Assembly (NCBI RefSeq): GCF_000156235.1
Contig: NZ_DS996805.1
Span: forward strand, 1 to 64,000
Length of the DNA stretch: 64,000 nucleotides
Origin: Pseudovibrio sp000156235
GTDB lineage: Bacteria; Pseudomonadota; Alphaproteobacteria; Rhizobiales; Stappiaceae
Reading direction: 5' to 3'
This document shows positions 1 to 12,374 of the stretch, in pieces. The notes under the pieces were generated by a model. That model did not search any database, was not told the DNA's origin, and was given only the letters and a program-made list of their open reading frames with translations. A program made the translations under genes and the position numbers. Numbering within the stretch: position 1 is the first letter of the stretch; each line of letters opens with the position of its first letter.

Positions 1-245
1 CTCCTTAGCTGTCTTGTTTGCCGCCTGTCTCTGGCTTTCTGCCTTTTGAATTTGTTGTTTTTAGTTTTCCCTGTGTCTGTGCAAATTTTGGATTTGTTAA
101 TTATTGGGGTTAGTTTGTGTTGTTTTTGGCTTGTTTGCGGGGTTTTTGGGGTGTGTTTGGTGGTGATTGGAATGATATATGAGGAGTTGTTTTTGTTCGA
201 ATTTTAGTTTTTCGCAGATAGTTTGGTTTTTTTGAGATTTGCGTG
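1..245. other. Non-coding stretch upstream of the rrn promoter
   Basis: No gene is supported here. The stretch is rich in T and G on the plus strand, with long T runs and low complexity between about 100 and 240. It could hold upstream elements for the strong rRNA promoter that follows, but no specific site can be named. Confidence 0.4.
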
Positions 246-274
246 TTGACGGGTGGGGCTGGTACGCCTATAAC
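246..274 (+). promoter_or_regulatory. rRNA operon promoter (-35 TTGACG, -10 TATAAC)
   Basis: A near-consensus sigma-70-type promoter is visible: TTGACG at 246-251, a spacer of exactly 17 bases, and TATAAC at 269-274. A GC-rich run follows the -10, as is common in stringently controlled rRNA promoters. It lies about 350 bases before the 16S gene, leaving a long leader with boxA and processing sequences. Confidence 0.85.
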
Positions 275-390
275 CCGCTCCACGCCAACGGGGCGGGCCA
301 CTGAGGCGCCGGTCTGGAGGCCGCGAAACAGAAGGATTTACGGGGTTTTAGATAAGCTTTGTAGGTCTGGATATTGAGGCGAAAGTCTCC

Positions 391-405
391 GCTCTTTGAC
401 AATTG
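391..405 (+). promoter_or_regulatory. boxA-like antitermination element in the rrn leader
   Basis: GCTCTTTGACAATTG resembles the boxA element (consensus near TGCTCTTTAACA) that recruits Nus factors for rRNA antitermination. Its place between promoter and 16S gene is the expected one. Confidence 0.65.
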
Positions 406-408
406 AAT

Positions 409-440
409 ATGATATAGAAAGAGAAACGTGGACGGCGGTT
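409..440 (+). other. 5' arm of the 16S precursor processing stem
   Basis: This leader segment is complementary over about 30 bases, with few mismatches, to 2186-2217 just after the 16S gene (for example AAAGAGAAACG against CGTTTCTCTTT). The two arms bracket the 16S gene and would form the double-stranded stem cut by RNase III during pre-rRNA maturation. Confidence 0.8.
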
Positions 441-623
441 ATTCGCGGGTAACATTTTCGGATGTTACTGTTACGGAATAACTGACTTGATTTACGTTTT
501 TCAGAACACCAAGACATTGATCATTTTCGGATGATTTAGTGTCATGCGTGTTCCTCGTCTTTCAGCTTTTTAGCTGAAGATTTGAGTATGTAGCGTGATT
601 AAGTTGGGATTATTTCTTAGTAG

Positions 624-2105
<1,482 letters not shown>

Positions 2106-2185
2106 AAGGATCGGTCTTCAGTCACTTCGGTAACTATCGACTGGTTTTTTGAACATAGCTGACTTGATCAGCAAAGATGGCGAAG

Positions 2186-2217
2186 CCGCCGTCTTCGTTT
2201 CTCTTTCTTATGATATC
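2186..2217 (+). other. 3' arm of the 16S precursor processing stem
   Basis: This segment pairs with the leader at 409-440, as described for that entry. It lies between the 16S gene and tRNA-Ile. Confidence 0.78.
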
Positions 2218-2262
2218 GCTGGAAGGTAAGGATGCTCACTTGAGCAGACCAGTTTAGATACT

Positions 2263-2339
<77 letters not shown>

Positions 2340-2353
2340 TTCCTTTTGGTAGT

Positions 2354-2429
2354 GGGGCCTTAGCTCAGCTGGGAGAGCGCCTGATTTGCATTCAGGAGGT
2401 CAGGAGTTCGATCCTCCTAGGCTCCACCA
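2354..2429 (+). tRNA. tRNA-Ala (TGC)
   Basis: This 76-base tRNA starts GGGGCCT and ends AGGCTCCACCA with CCA encoded. The anticodon loop is TTTGCAT with anticodon TGC, and the T arm contains GTTCGATCC. It follows tRNA-Ile by 14 bases, the classic spacer pair of alphaproteobacterial rrn operons. Confidence 0.97.
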
Positions 2430-2792
2430 ATTCCTTCCGTAGCTTGATATCATATGAGAGTATTCGTTTTGCGAGCTTGGTTCTCAAGCTTGCTTGTTCT
2501 GTGACATTTTGAAGAGAAGACATGATTGGCCGCTTGCCGCGCCAGTTCCTTATGGAATTGCGGTAGGTGACAGCTAGCCAGTTAACATGATCCGCAAGGA
2601 TTGTGTCCATGGGGGCGCTTGACCGCTGCCCCGCCAGTTGTGTCTCATGAACTGGTCTAGACATACATTTATGTATGTCTTTGATACATATTGATCTATT
2701 CAATGTGTGCCAAGTTGAAATCAAGCTTTGCTTTTGTTGGTTTAGTCAGAGGCCGCATTCTTCGGATTGTGGTTTTATGATTATTGCTAATG
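2430..2792 (+). other. tRNA-Ala to 23S spacer
   Basis: This 363-base transcribed spacer contains no gene. Its last part, from about 2772, is complementary to sequence after the 23S gene and forms the 23S precursor processing stem. Short reading frames here have no RBS and no recognisable product. Confidence 0.6.

Positions 2793-2804
<12 letters not shown>
2772..2804 (+). other. 5' arm of the 23S precursor processing stem
   Basis: Bases 2772-2804 pair with about 5515-5553 downstream of 23S: GAGTGATCAAG here matches CTTGATCACTC there, and pairing continues outward through GATTAT/ATAATC. This is the RNase III stem bracketing 23S and helps place both 23S ends. Confidence 0.75.
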
Positions 2805-5527
<2,723 letters not shown>

Positions 5528-5609
5528 TTAAGCTATAATCATAAAGCTTAAATCCAAAAACAAAGCTTCAACTAAACAAAACAGACCAGTTCATAATGTG
5601 ACTTATTCC

Positions 5610-5727
5610 TGCCCGGTGGCTATGGCGGGGCGCCCCCACCCGATCCCATCCCGAACTCGGAAGTGAAACGCCCCTGCGCCAATGGTACTTCGTCTTAAGA
5701 CGCGGGAGAGTAGGGCGCCGCCGGGCA
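5610..5727 (+). rRNA. rrf: 5S ribosomal RNA
   Basis: About 118 bases starting TGCCCGGTGGC and ending CCGGGCA; these ends pair as helix I. The internal CCCGATCCCATCCCGAACTC block is diagnostic of 5S rRNA. It is the last gene of the operon; no tRNA follows before the terminator. Confidence 0.96.
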
Positions 5728-5775
5728 TGAATAAAGCACAAAACTCCTCAAAACACACAGAACACAAAATCACAC

Positions 5776-5810
5776 AAAAGCCCCCGATGCATAACGCTCG
5801 GGGGCTTTTC
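5776..5810 (+). terminator. Rho-independent terminator of the rrn operon
   Basis: A 12-bp stem AAAAGCCCCCGA/TCGGGGGCTTTT encloses a 10-base loop and ends in a T run. It lies 50 bases after 5S. Confidence 0.92.
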
Positions 5811-6456
5811 TGCGTTTGGAACCAGCGGCAAAAGCCTAAATATACCTCTCAGAACTGCCAATAATCCCTCAACCAAACAGAGCAACTGAAACTTCAATGA
5901 GTTGATCACACATGCCTGACACTCAGCGGTTGATATCGAAGAAGCAGCGTCATCCGTAATGAAATCGAGCTGTCTGCTAAGGCTGGAATAATTTTGCGTT
6001 CTTATGCGCGTTGGTTTGAAAGATTTACGTTCAGATGGCGTTGCTAGGTTGAAACCGGGGCTAAGCGGGGGTCTTTGGGAGTGTTGGCGGAGCTTATAGG
6101 TTACGAGGACAACTCAGAAGGTGGCGCCATAAGAAATGGTTCTCGGTGAGGACCGCTGCAACGAGATATCACCGCACCACGGAGATCTCTGGGAGATAGC
6201 CTTCTGTAGGTCCTCGGGGATATGGAGGGAATATCTCTTAATCGCAGTGAATGCAGCTGCTGATCACGCAAGCTTGGCTGAAGCTGGCTCAAACACCATA
6301 GCGGACCAACTTATCCCCCTTGCAATCCACGCACTCACGGCACTGCTTACTCAGAGTTATTCCCTTTGTCCAGGCAACCAGTGCGCGCTCGTCTGTGATG
6401 TACTCCTAGTAATCCTCTATCGTAATTGCGGAGGCCAGCTTTGGCATGGCGGCTCT
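5811..6456. other. Intergenic region without a supported gene
   Basis: No reading frame here has an RBS, a recognisable domain or coding-like composition. A 119-codon plus-strand frame at 6136-6495 has no family resemblance that I can see and overlaps the decayed minus-strand remnant that follows. No transposase, inverted repeat or tRNA was seen. It looks like eroded sequence beside the rrn operon. Confidence 0.45.
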
Positions 6457-6905
6457 CTAAATAAGTCCGCTTTGCTCCAGTTGGGACTTCAGTAGAACCC
6501 GGTCACGGTCAAGGTCCGGGGCGATGCCGTGGAGCAGGGTGGGGATGGCATTGTCGTAGGTGATCGACAGGTTATGGTCCCGGCCGATGGCACCCATATA
6601 GGTGCTCGTACCGCTGCTCTGAGTAACCCACCACTAGCATCAGTGGATCCGGTTGAGCCAACTCCGGAGTTGATAGGCGCTCACTGCAAGCTGGGTCCAG
6701 AGATAAGCCTTGAGAGAGGCAGAGGGTTCTGAAGGGCAAGTTCGATGTATTTGAACAGGCTGATGTTGTTGCGGGTGTAGGTGTGGTTCTTGTACCAGCC
6801 AATGTCGTTCATGATCTCTTCCTGTGGCCTGTCGGTAATCAGGGTGACTTGCTGTTTGAGTAGGCTGCCAGCTCGTGGAAATTGGTTTGCTGAATAGCTG
6901 ATGCT
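6457..6905 (-). pseudogene. Decayed coding remnant of unknown family
   Basis: The minus strand carries coding-like pieces in different frames. From about 6905 down to 6690 one frame reads protein-like text containing KQQVTLITDRPQEEIMND and GWYKNHTYTRNNISLFKY before a stop. A second frame, from about 6640 to the stop at 6457, contains MGAIGRDHNLSITYDNAIP and DRDRVLLKSQLEQSGLI. Together they suggest the C-terminal part of a gene broken by at least one frameshift and a stop. I do not recognise the family. The pieces lie between the rrn operon and another truncated gene, so this looks like a local decay zone. Confidence 0.4.
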
Positions 6906-6913
6906 TCAATATG

Positions 6914-6980
6914 TGCCAGATGCCAGATGCCAGATGCCAGATGCCAGATGCCAGATGCCAGATGCCAGATGTCAGATGCC
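6914..6980. repeat. Heptamer tandem repeat (TGCCAGA)n
   Basis: Eight perfect copies of TGCCAGA run from 6914 to 6969, followed by one copy with a single change (TGTCAGA) and a partial copy. No conserved reading frame uses it. A 7-base unit would shift frame on gain or loss of a copy, so copy number may vary between strains. Confidence 0.95.
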
Positions 6981-7027
6981 TGTATCAAGCCTGAGCTATC
7001 GTTCTTCATCTCAATTGGCACCGTAAG

Positions 7028-7441
7028 TCAGATCATGTTCGCCGTGAGGAAAATACCTCCGGAAATGATGGTTACCAGCAGTAGTTTGTCTGTGAGGAGG
7101 AGGCGTGTGTGTCGGAAGGTCAGGTAGGCGGTGGGGGCCATGGTGGCTGTGAGGAGGAGGAGTTTGTAGTGGGTCTGGAGGAAGGTGGTGATTTGTTGCC
7201 AATAAGGGTGCAGGGCTTCGAGGCCTTTGGTGCCTAATGCGCCGTAGAGACAGAATTGGCCGACACCGAGGAGGACGCCACCTGTTGTTGCTGGCAGGAA
7301 ACGAGAGGCAGGGATGTTGCTGGCGCCGCTGAGAAATGGGGTGATCCACGCCAGTGGCCCAAGGATACGGGCGGAGATGATGAACGGGACCGCATGCTTT
7401 TGCAGGGCAAGCACCTGCGGAAATAGCAGGTGCCTCAGCAT
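7028..7441 (-). pseudogene. DedA/VTT-like membrane protein fragment (N-terminus missing)
   Basis: This 137-residue frame is strongly hydrophobic, with three or four likely membrane spans. Its first part, ARILGPLAWITPFLSGAS followed by a RFL segment and a glycine-rich helix, resembles the second half of DedA-family (VTT domain) proteins, which act in undecaprenyl-phosphate or lipid translocation. DedA proteins are usually about 200 residues, so roughly the first 60 are absent. A stop codon directly precedes the only ATG, no RBS is visible, and the DeoR gene ends 39 bases upstream. A perfect hairpin, GCACCTGC/GCAGGTGC (7411-7433), sits at its start. It is probably a truncated remnant; a short functional protein is less likely. 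Confidence 0.5.
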
Positions 7442-7480
7442 CTAATTGAGAATGGAGCTCTTATGTAAAGCCTGCCTGCC

Positions 7481-8257
7481 TCACATCACCACATTCAGTT
7501 GAACGTTGTTGCTATTCAGGATTTTTACTAGGTCGGTGGGTGGTTCTTTATCGGTGAAGAGGGCGGTGACGTCTTTTATGTTGCCGAGTTCTACGGCGGC
7601 GGAGGTGGAGAACTTGGTGGCGTCGGCGGCTATGAAGGTGTTGCGGGCGGTGCTCATGACGGCCTGGACAATGGCAACCTCGTTGAAGTCATAGTCCAGC
7701 ATTGTGCCGTCCGTATCGATAGAGCCGAGGCTGGTGATCAAGTAGTCGACGCGGAATTTCTTCACGAACTCCAGCGCTGTTGTGCCGATGATGCCGCTGT
7801 TGTTGCTGCGCAGTTTGCCGCCCGGAACCATCACATCAAAATCAGGTTTGCTGTAAAGCACGTTGGCAACACGCAGGCTGTTGGTGATCACGCGCAAGCC
7901 ACTGCGCTTGAGCAGGTGGTTGGCGATGATCTCTGTTGTGGAACCGATGGACACAAAGACAGTGCTGTTGTCAGAAATTGAACTTGCGATTGCTTCTGCA
8001 ATTGCTTCCTTTTCTTCGGTTTCGGAAACCTGCCTAACTTCATAATCCAAGTTGACGACGCTGGAACACCTGCCAGCGCCACCATGATGCCGAATGAGTA
8101 GTTTTTGAGCCGCTAATCGCTTGATATCTCTACGGATTGTCTGAGCTGATACATCTAGTGCGCTTGCAAGCTCTTCGACGCTGGCGTAGCCTTTTTCATT
8201 GACGTAATTCACCAGTCGCTCGTGGCGCGGGTTTCCAATGATGACCGTATCAACCAT
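7481..8257 (-). CDS. DeoR-family transcriptional regulator of the sulfoquinovose cluster
   Basis: A 258-residue DeoR/GlpR-type regulator. Residues about 8-60 form the winged helix-turn-helix (EELASALDVSAQTIRRDIKR), followed by the DeoR sensor domain with the sugar-phosphate-binding motifs VSIGSTTEIIA and VITNSLRVA. Such proteins are usually repressors released by a phosphorylated sugar. It follows the SF kinase gene on the same strand, 101 bases downstream, and faces the rest of the SQ cluster. E. coli SQ genes are controlled by the DeoR-family CsqR (YihW), so the same role is inferred here. A likely operator is AATGAYCRTTWA, found in four promoter regions of the cluster. Start ATG has GAGG five bases upstream. 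Confidence 0.85.
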   Translation of the reverse strand: MVDTVIIGNPRHERLVNYVNEKGYASVEELASALDVSAQTIRRDIKRLAAQKLLIRHHGGAGRCSSVVNLDYEVRQVSETEEKEAIAEAIASSISDNSTVFVSIGSTTEIIANHLLKRSGLRVITNSLRVANVLYSKPDFDVMVPGGKLRSNNSGIIGTTALEFVKKFRVDYLITSLGSIDTDGTMLDYDFNEVAIVQAVMSTARNTFIAADATKFSTSAAVELGNIKDVTALFTDKEPPTDLVKILNSNNVQLNVVM

Positions 8258-8358
8258 AGAGGCCTCAAAATCTCTGATCAGAAAACAACAAAATGCGTAT
8301 AGGACAGCTGATCACTCTGTCAAAACGAAAGCTCTGGCAGGCTTACCGGAGCATTTTT

Positions 8359-9252
8359 TCAGGCATCAGCCTTCAGGAATGCTTCAACACTGGCGCGATC
8401 CGGGATTCCATCTCGTCCACCAAGACGTGTGCACTTGAGCGCGGCCACTGCGCTGGAGAATGTAACGGCCTCTCTAGGTGCCATTTTCTCAGCAATTGCA
8501 ACGGCAAAGGCACCGTGGAACACATCTCCTGCACCTGTGGTGTCTTTCACATCCACTTTGAAGCCAGCTTGGTGGCAGATCTCGTCTCCCTCCAGCCAGT
8601 AACATCCTTCAGAACCAACTGTGACATAGAGTTTAGCGTTTGTTTTCGTTTGCGCAATGCGCAACCCTGCCACAGGGTCATCAACCTGTGAGAATTTCGC
8701 CAGACCCGGCTCTGAGAAGGCAACATGATCGGCCAGTTCCACCAAATCCGTTATATCTTGGGGGGTTACGTCCCCATCAAGGACGGTAGGAACACCTGCT
8801 TTCTTCGCTTCCTTGAGGGCAAAGAGAGCGCCTTGATGCCAACGAACGTCGGCCAGAAGAGCGTTGTAGCGCGCAAAATCAACTTTTTCGAGCCATCTGG
8901 TTTCAGGAGAGAGTTGGTCGCCTTGGTAGTTTATGATCATTCGCTCACCGTGATCATCCACCAAAACAGCCGAGAAGGATGAGCTAGCACCGGCAATCTG
9001 GTGGAGATGCTGAGTGTTGACATTGTAACCAGCCAACCCCTTGATCATGGTGGTGGCGACGTCATCGGTGCCAGCACGGCCTATGAAATCAACTGGATAC
9101 CCAAGTTTACTCACGGCGACAGCGGCAGTCGCTGCAGGGCCTCCTCCAATCTCAAAGTAATCCGAAGCGACAAACTTACCTCCGGTGGTGGGCAATTGCT
9201 CGACTCTGAAAACACGATCCAGAACTGTGATGCCAACGCACGCAATGACCAT
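8359..9252 (-). CDS. yihV: 6-deoxy-6-sulfofructose kinase (PfkB family, YihV-like)
   Basis: This 297-residue PfkB/ribokinase-family enzyme should phosphorylate sulfofructose (SF) at C1 with ATP in sulfo-EMP glycolysis. The N-terminal CVGITVLDRVFRVEQLP, the glycine-rich YFEIGGGPAATAAVAVSKLG, the middle block VLDGDVTPQDI, the segment DHVAFSEPGLAKFS and the C-terminal catalytic motif DTTGAGDVFHGA (catalytic Asp in GAGD) match my memory of E. coli YihV almost block for block, much closer than to generic fructokinases. It is the first gene of a short minus-strand operon with the DeoR regulator and is divergent from the SLA reductase. Start ATG has GGAGA upstream. A candidate operator (9244-9256) overlaps the start codon. 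Confidence 0.92.
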   Translation of the reverse strand: MVIACVGITVLDRVFRVEQLPTTGGKFVASDYFEIGGGPAATAAVAVSKLGYPVDFIGRAGTDDVATTMIKGLAGYNVNTQHLHQIAGASSSFSAVLVDDHGERMIINYQGDQLSPETRWLEKVDFARYNALLADVRWHQGALFALKEAKKAGVPTVLDGDVTPQDITDLVELADHVAFSEPGLAKFSQVDDPVAGLRIAQTKTNAKLYVTVGSEGCYWLEGDEICHQAGFKVDVKDTTGAGDVFHGAFAVAIAEKMAPREAVTFSSAVAALKCTRLGGRDGIPDRASVEAFLKADA

Positions 9253-9256
9253 TTAT
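9244..9256. promoter_or_regulatory. Candidate DeoR operator AATGACCATTTAT in the divergent kinase/reductase region
   Basis: The 13-mer AATGACCATTTAT is identical to one at 13554-13566 upstream of the isomerase operon and close to AATGATCATTAAT (12229) and AATGATCGTTTAC (24808). It overlaps the kinase start codon, where bound repressor would block expression. A related TGATCATTTT lies at 9281-9290. Assignment to the DeoR regulator is inference. Confidence 0.45.
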
Positions 9257-9443
9257 CTCTCCGTTATTATACGCAGACTCTGATCATTTTTAGCGAATAT
9301 AGACCAGATATTGCGTGTTATTACTCATCTCTGTACAAATTTATCACCAAAAAAGAACAATAACAATCATAATGTGTTGTAATTTGCGCATCTTCAGTAC
9401 TAAATGGACACAATGACAGTTCTAACCATGACGAGGCACAGAC

Positions 9444-10337
9444 ATGGCAACAGTTGGATTTATCGGGTTGGGCCAAATGGGACAACCTATGGCGACGAAC
9501 TTGGCCAAAGGTGGTCATGCGCTGCGGGTTTATGATGTCAGCCCCGAGGCTGTTGCCTCCTTGGTTACCAAAGGCGCCGTTGCTGCAAGCAGTCCGGCAG
9601 AGGCTGCTGATGGGGTAGATTTTGTTGTAACCATGCTGCCAAACGGGGCGTTGGTTTGTGAAACTCTGTTTGGTGAAAACGGTGTTGCAACAACGCTTTC
9701 CAGCGATGCACTGGTGATTGATATGTCCACGGTGCATCCGCTGGAAACGGATGCGATGATTGCTGATATGGCGAAGCTTGGTTTTTCCATGATGGAAGCG
9801 CCGGTTGGCCGAACGTCCGACCACGCGATTGCTGGTACTCTGCTGGTTCTGGCGGGTGGTACGAAAGACCAGATTGCAAAAGCGCAGCCGCTCTTTGATC
9901 TGATGGGATCAGATACGGTGGATGCAGGTGGCCCGGGCAAGGGCATTCGCGTCAAAATCATCAACAACTACATGAGCATTGCGCTCAACACACTGTCAGC
10001 AGAAGCGGTTGCTCTGTCAGAAGCCATTGGGCTTGAGTTTGACGCGGCCATGTCTGTCATGAGTGGGACGCCAGCGGGCAAAGGGCACTTCACCACCACA
10101 TGGCCAAATAAGGTGTTGACTGGGGATCTGAGCCCGGCGTTTATGATTGACCATGCGCACAAGGATCTGGGCATTGCGCTTGATCTTGCCAATCAGGTGG
10201 GTGTGCCGATGCCAATGGGGGCAGCTTCCCGCGAAACCTACAATATCGCGCGCAGTGCAGGGCGAGGGCGTCAGGACTGGTCCGCCGTTCTAGAGCAATT
10301 GCGTGCGCTTTCAGGGCTTGAAACCAAAGCAAAGTAA
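9444..10337 (+). CDS. yihU: 3-sulfolactaldehyde reductase (YihU-like)
   Basis: This 297-residue beta-hydroxyacid dehydrogenase should reduce 3-sulfolactaldehyde (SLA) to 2,3-dihydroxypropane-1-sulfonate (DHPS) with NADH. The N-terminal Rossmann motif is FIGLGQMGQPMATNLAKGGH, residue D31 of VYDVSPEA suggests NAD preference, the substrate loop is MMEAPVGRTSDHAIAGTLL, and the catalytic Lys lies in VKIINNYMSIALN. The blocks GKGHFTTTWPNKVL, DLSPAFMIDHAHKDLGIAL and AGRGRQDWSA match remembered E. coli YihU closely and distinguish it from 3-hydroxyisobutyrate or tartronate semialdehyde reductases. It is the first gene of the plus-strand operon and is followed 15 bases later by the epimerase. Confidence 0.93.
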   Translation: MATVGFIGLGQMGQPMATNLAKGGHALRVYDVSPEAVASLVTKGAVAASSPAEAADGVDFVVTMLPNGALVCETLFGENGVATTLSSDALVIDMSTVHPLETDAMIADMAKLGFSMMEAPVGRTSDHAIAGTLLVLAGGTKDQIAKAQPLFDLMGSDTVDAGGPGKGIRVKIINNYMSIALNTLSAEAVALSEAIGLEFDAAMSVMSGTPAGKGHFTTTWPNKVLTGDLSPAFMIDHAHKDLGIALDLANQVGVPMPMGAASRETYNIARSAGRGRQDWSAVLEQLRALSGLETKAK

Positions 10338-10352
10338 AATCGGGAGGTTCCA

Positions 10353-11405
10353 ATGGAAGTCACTGTGGTTCCATTTGGTCAAGTGAACGGTAAAACCGCA
10401 GATCTGATCACGATCACCAACAAGAATGGCCTTCAGGTTTCACTCACCAACTATGGCTGCATCGTCACATCGCTGATCGTTCCTGATCGCAATGGCAACA
10501 AGGAAGATGTGGTGCTGGGATACGAGTCCCTGGAGAAATATCTGGCAGGGCATCCGTTCTTCGGGGCGATTGCCGGGCGGTGTGCAAACCGTATTCAGGA
10601 TGGCAAGTTTACGCTGGATGGCGTGGCGTATCTGCTTGAAACCAATGAGCCACCAACCGTGCAGCACCTGCATGGCGGCAGCAAGGGTTTCGACAAGTAT
10701 GTCTGGGGCTATGATATTGAAGAAAAAGCAGATGTTGTTCGTGTGCACCTGCACCGGGTGTCGCCAGATGGGGAATCTGGCTATCCGGGGACATTGAGTG
10801 TCACTCACACCATCGCTCTGGATGATACGAACCAGCTGCACTTCAACTTCTGTGCCCATACCAGCAAGCCAACCATCCTCAATCTGGTGAACCACAGCTA
10901 TTACAATCTGGCGGGACACGACAAAGGCTCGGTCGAGAACCATGAGCTGAAGCTGTTTGCGGATCATTACACGCCTGTTGCGGAGAACATGATCCCGACA
11001 GGGGAAGTGAAAAGCGTGGCAGGGTCAGGGCTGGACTTCCGTGAGGGGGCTGTCATCGGTCAGAATATGGATAAGCTCGATGGTCGCTGGATTGATCATA
11101 ACTTCGTTCTGAACGGCGAGGGTCGAGGCAAATACAAGAAAGCGGCTGAGCTGTATGACCCAGCCTCGGGTCGTGTGATGGAAGTGGAGACAACGCAGCC
11201 TGCGATCCAGTTCTACAACGGTTTCAAGCTTTCCAATAAACCCTGGTTTGGGCGAAATGGCTATAAGTATGAGGCGTTTGGCGGGTTGTGTCTGGAAACG
11301 CAGCACTTCCCGGATAGCCCGAACAAGCCGCACTTCCCTAGCATCCGGCTGGACCCGGAAGATGTCTATAAACAAAAGACGATCCATCGGTTCAGCACAC
11401 GCTAA
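10353..11405 (+). CDS. Aldose 1-epimerase, probable sulfoquinovose mutarotase
   Basis: This 350-residue GalM-type mutarotase interconverts alpha and beta anomers of an aldose. Visible features are LTNYGCIVTSLIVPDRNG, the AGRCANRI substrate loop, the catalytic-base region QHLHGG, the second catalytic His in NLVNHSYYNLAGH and the C-terminal glutamate block GLCLETQHFPDSPN. E. coli uses YihR as SQ mutarotase; this protein is longer and nearer to ordinary GalM, so its SQ role rests on its place between the SLA reductase and TauE/SafE genes. An inverting step makes sense after GH31 hydrolysis, which releases the alpha anomer. It has a strong RBS (GGGAGG). Confidence 0.8.
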   Translation: MEVTVVPFGQVNGKTADLITITNKNGLQVSLTNYGCIVTSLIVPDRNGNKEDVVLGYESLEKYLAGHPFFGAIAGRCANRIQDGKFTLDGVAYLLETNEPPTVQHLHGGSKGFDKYVWGYDIEEKADVVRVHLHRVSPDGESGYPGTLSVTHTIALDDTNQLHFNFCAHTSKPTILNLVNHSYYNLAGHDKGSVENHELKLFADHYTPVAENMIPTGEVKSVAGSGLDFREGAVIGQNMDKLDGRWIDHNFVLNGEGRGKYKKAAELYDPASGRVMEVETTQPAIQFYNGFKLSNKPWFGRNGYKYEAFGGLCLETQHFPDSPNKPHFPSIRLDPEDVYKQKTIHRFSTR

Positions 11406-11438
11406 TCATCTGCGCCAGTCGGGCGCCAGAGAAATACA

Positions 11439-12179
11439 ATGACATTCGAAATCATCGTCGTTTCAGCGATCATAGCTCTGGGTAGCTTTACCCAGGGCCT
11501 CACAGGCTTCGGTCTGGCGCTTGTTTCGGTCCCCCTTCTGTCCCTTGCCATTGATGTGAAAGCTGCTGTTCCGGTAGCTGGTATCTTCGGTTGGTTGGTG
11601 ACATTCCCGATCGTTTGGAAAATGCGTGCTCATGTCAGATGGAAGCCAGCTTTGCTGCTGTTTCTTGGCTCTTTGCCAGGGTCCTATCTGGGAGCGGACT
11701 TGCTCAAGCGGCTACCAGCGGAAGCTATTCTGATCACCATGGGTGTCGTCCTTGTTGCCTCAAGCATCTACTCGTTCCTTTCCAGAGAGGCTTTGTTCAA
11801 AGAAGTTTCGAAACCGATCACGGTCGGAACCGGTTTCTTTTCAGGAGCTTTGGGCGCGAGTGTTGGTGAGCCGGGACCGCCAGTGATTGCTTACACTTCC
11901 ATGCAGCCATGGACGGCAGATCAGGCCAAATCCACGCTCGTTTTCTTCTTTATGCTTCAGATGGTTGGGGCGATCACAGGCTTCTGGTTTCAGGGACTGC
12001 TCACGGATGTGGTGATTGGCCATGTGGTCAAAGCGCTGCCTGCATTCGTCATCGGCATGTCGCTTGGCATGTTTGGCTACCATCTGTTGCACACCTACAA
12101 AATTGACTATCACAAAATCATTCATGGACTGCTTTTGGTCATCGGACTGATGTTGATAGTCAAAAATCTACCAATTTGA
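11439..12179 (+). CDS. TauE/SafE-family membrane permease, probable sulfonate exporter
   Basis: A 246-residue polytopic protein with about seven or eight predicted spans arranged as two related halves. ALGSFTQGLTGFGLALVSVP at the N-terminus and GALGASVGEPGPPVIAY in the middle are typical TauE/SafE glycine/proline motifs. The family exports sulfite, sulfoacetate and related organosulfonates. In this cluster the expected end product is DHPS (or sulfolactate), so export of that compound is the likeliest role; sulfite export is the alternative but no desulfonating enzyme is encoded here. It follows the epimerase by 33 bases, probably co-transcribed from the SLA reductase promoter. Confidence 0.78.
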   Translation: MTFEIIVVSAIIALGSFTQGLTGFGLALVSVPLLSLAIDVKAAVPVAGIFGWLVTFPIVWKMRAHVRWKPALLLFLGSLPGSYLGADLLKRLPAEAILITMGVVLVASSIYSFLSREALFKEVSKPITVGTGFFSGALGASVGEPGPPVIAYTSMQPWTADQAKSTLVFFFMLQMVGAITGFWFQGLLTDVVIGHVVKALPAFVIGMSLGMFGYHLLHTYKIDYHKIIHGLLLVIGLMLIVKNLPI

Positions 12180-12228
12180 ACGCAATATCCTACGTAGCAA
12201 TACTGTTGTGAGCAAATTAGGACATAAA

Positions 12229-12241
12229 AATGATCATTAAT
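12229..12241. promoter_or_regulatory. Candidate DeoR operator AATGATCATTAAT upstream of the aldolase
   Basis: AATGATCATTAAT is a near-palindrome and one of four related sites in the cluster. A second TGATCAT core sits at 12251-12257, 20 bases (about two helical turns) downstream. It lies in the 195-base gap between the TauE/SafE gene and the aldolase, which suggests that the aldolase has its own promoter. Confidence 0.45.
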
Positions 12242-12374
12242 GTTGTTATTTGATCATATCTGTGAGAATTTACAGTCATAACCATAAATGGAAAGCGAAA
12301 ATGCCAGCCACGGGTTCGGGTTTGGCATGAGGAGCCATCCAGCAGAACGTGGAATGACCCCGAGGACATAACAA

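Noticed and set aside
6914..6980. Possible CRISPR array
   Set aside because: The units are contiguous 7-mers with no spacers and no cas genes are nearby.
5811..7480. Insertion sequence or integrated element beside the rrn operon
   Set aside because: No transposase, integrase, terminal inverted repeats or target duplications were seen; only decayed fragments and a simple repeat.
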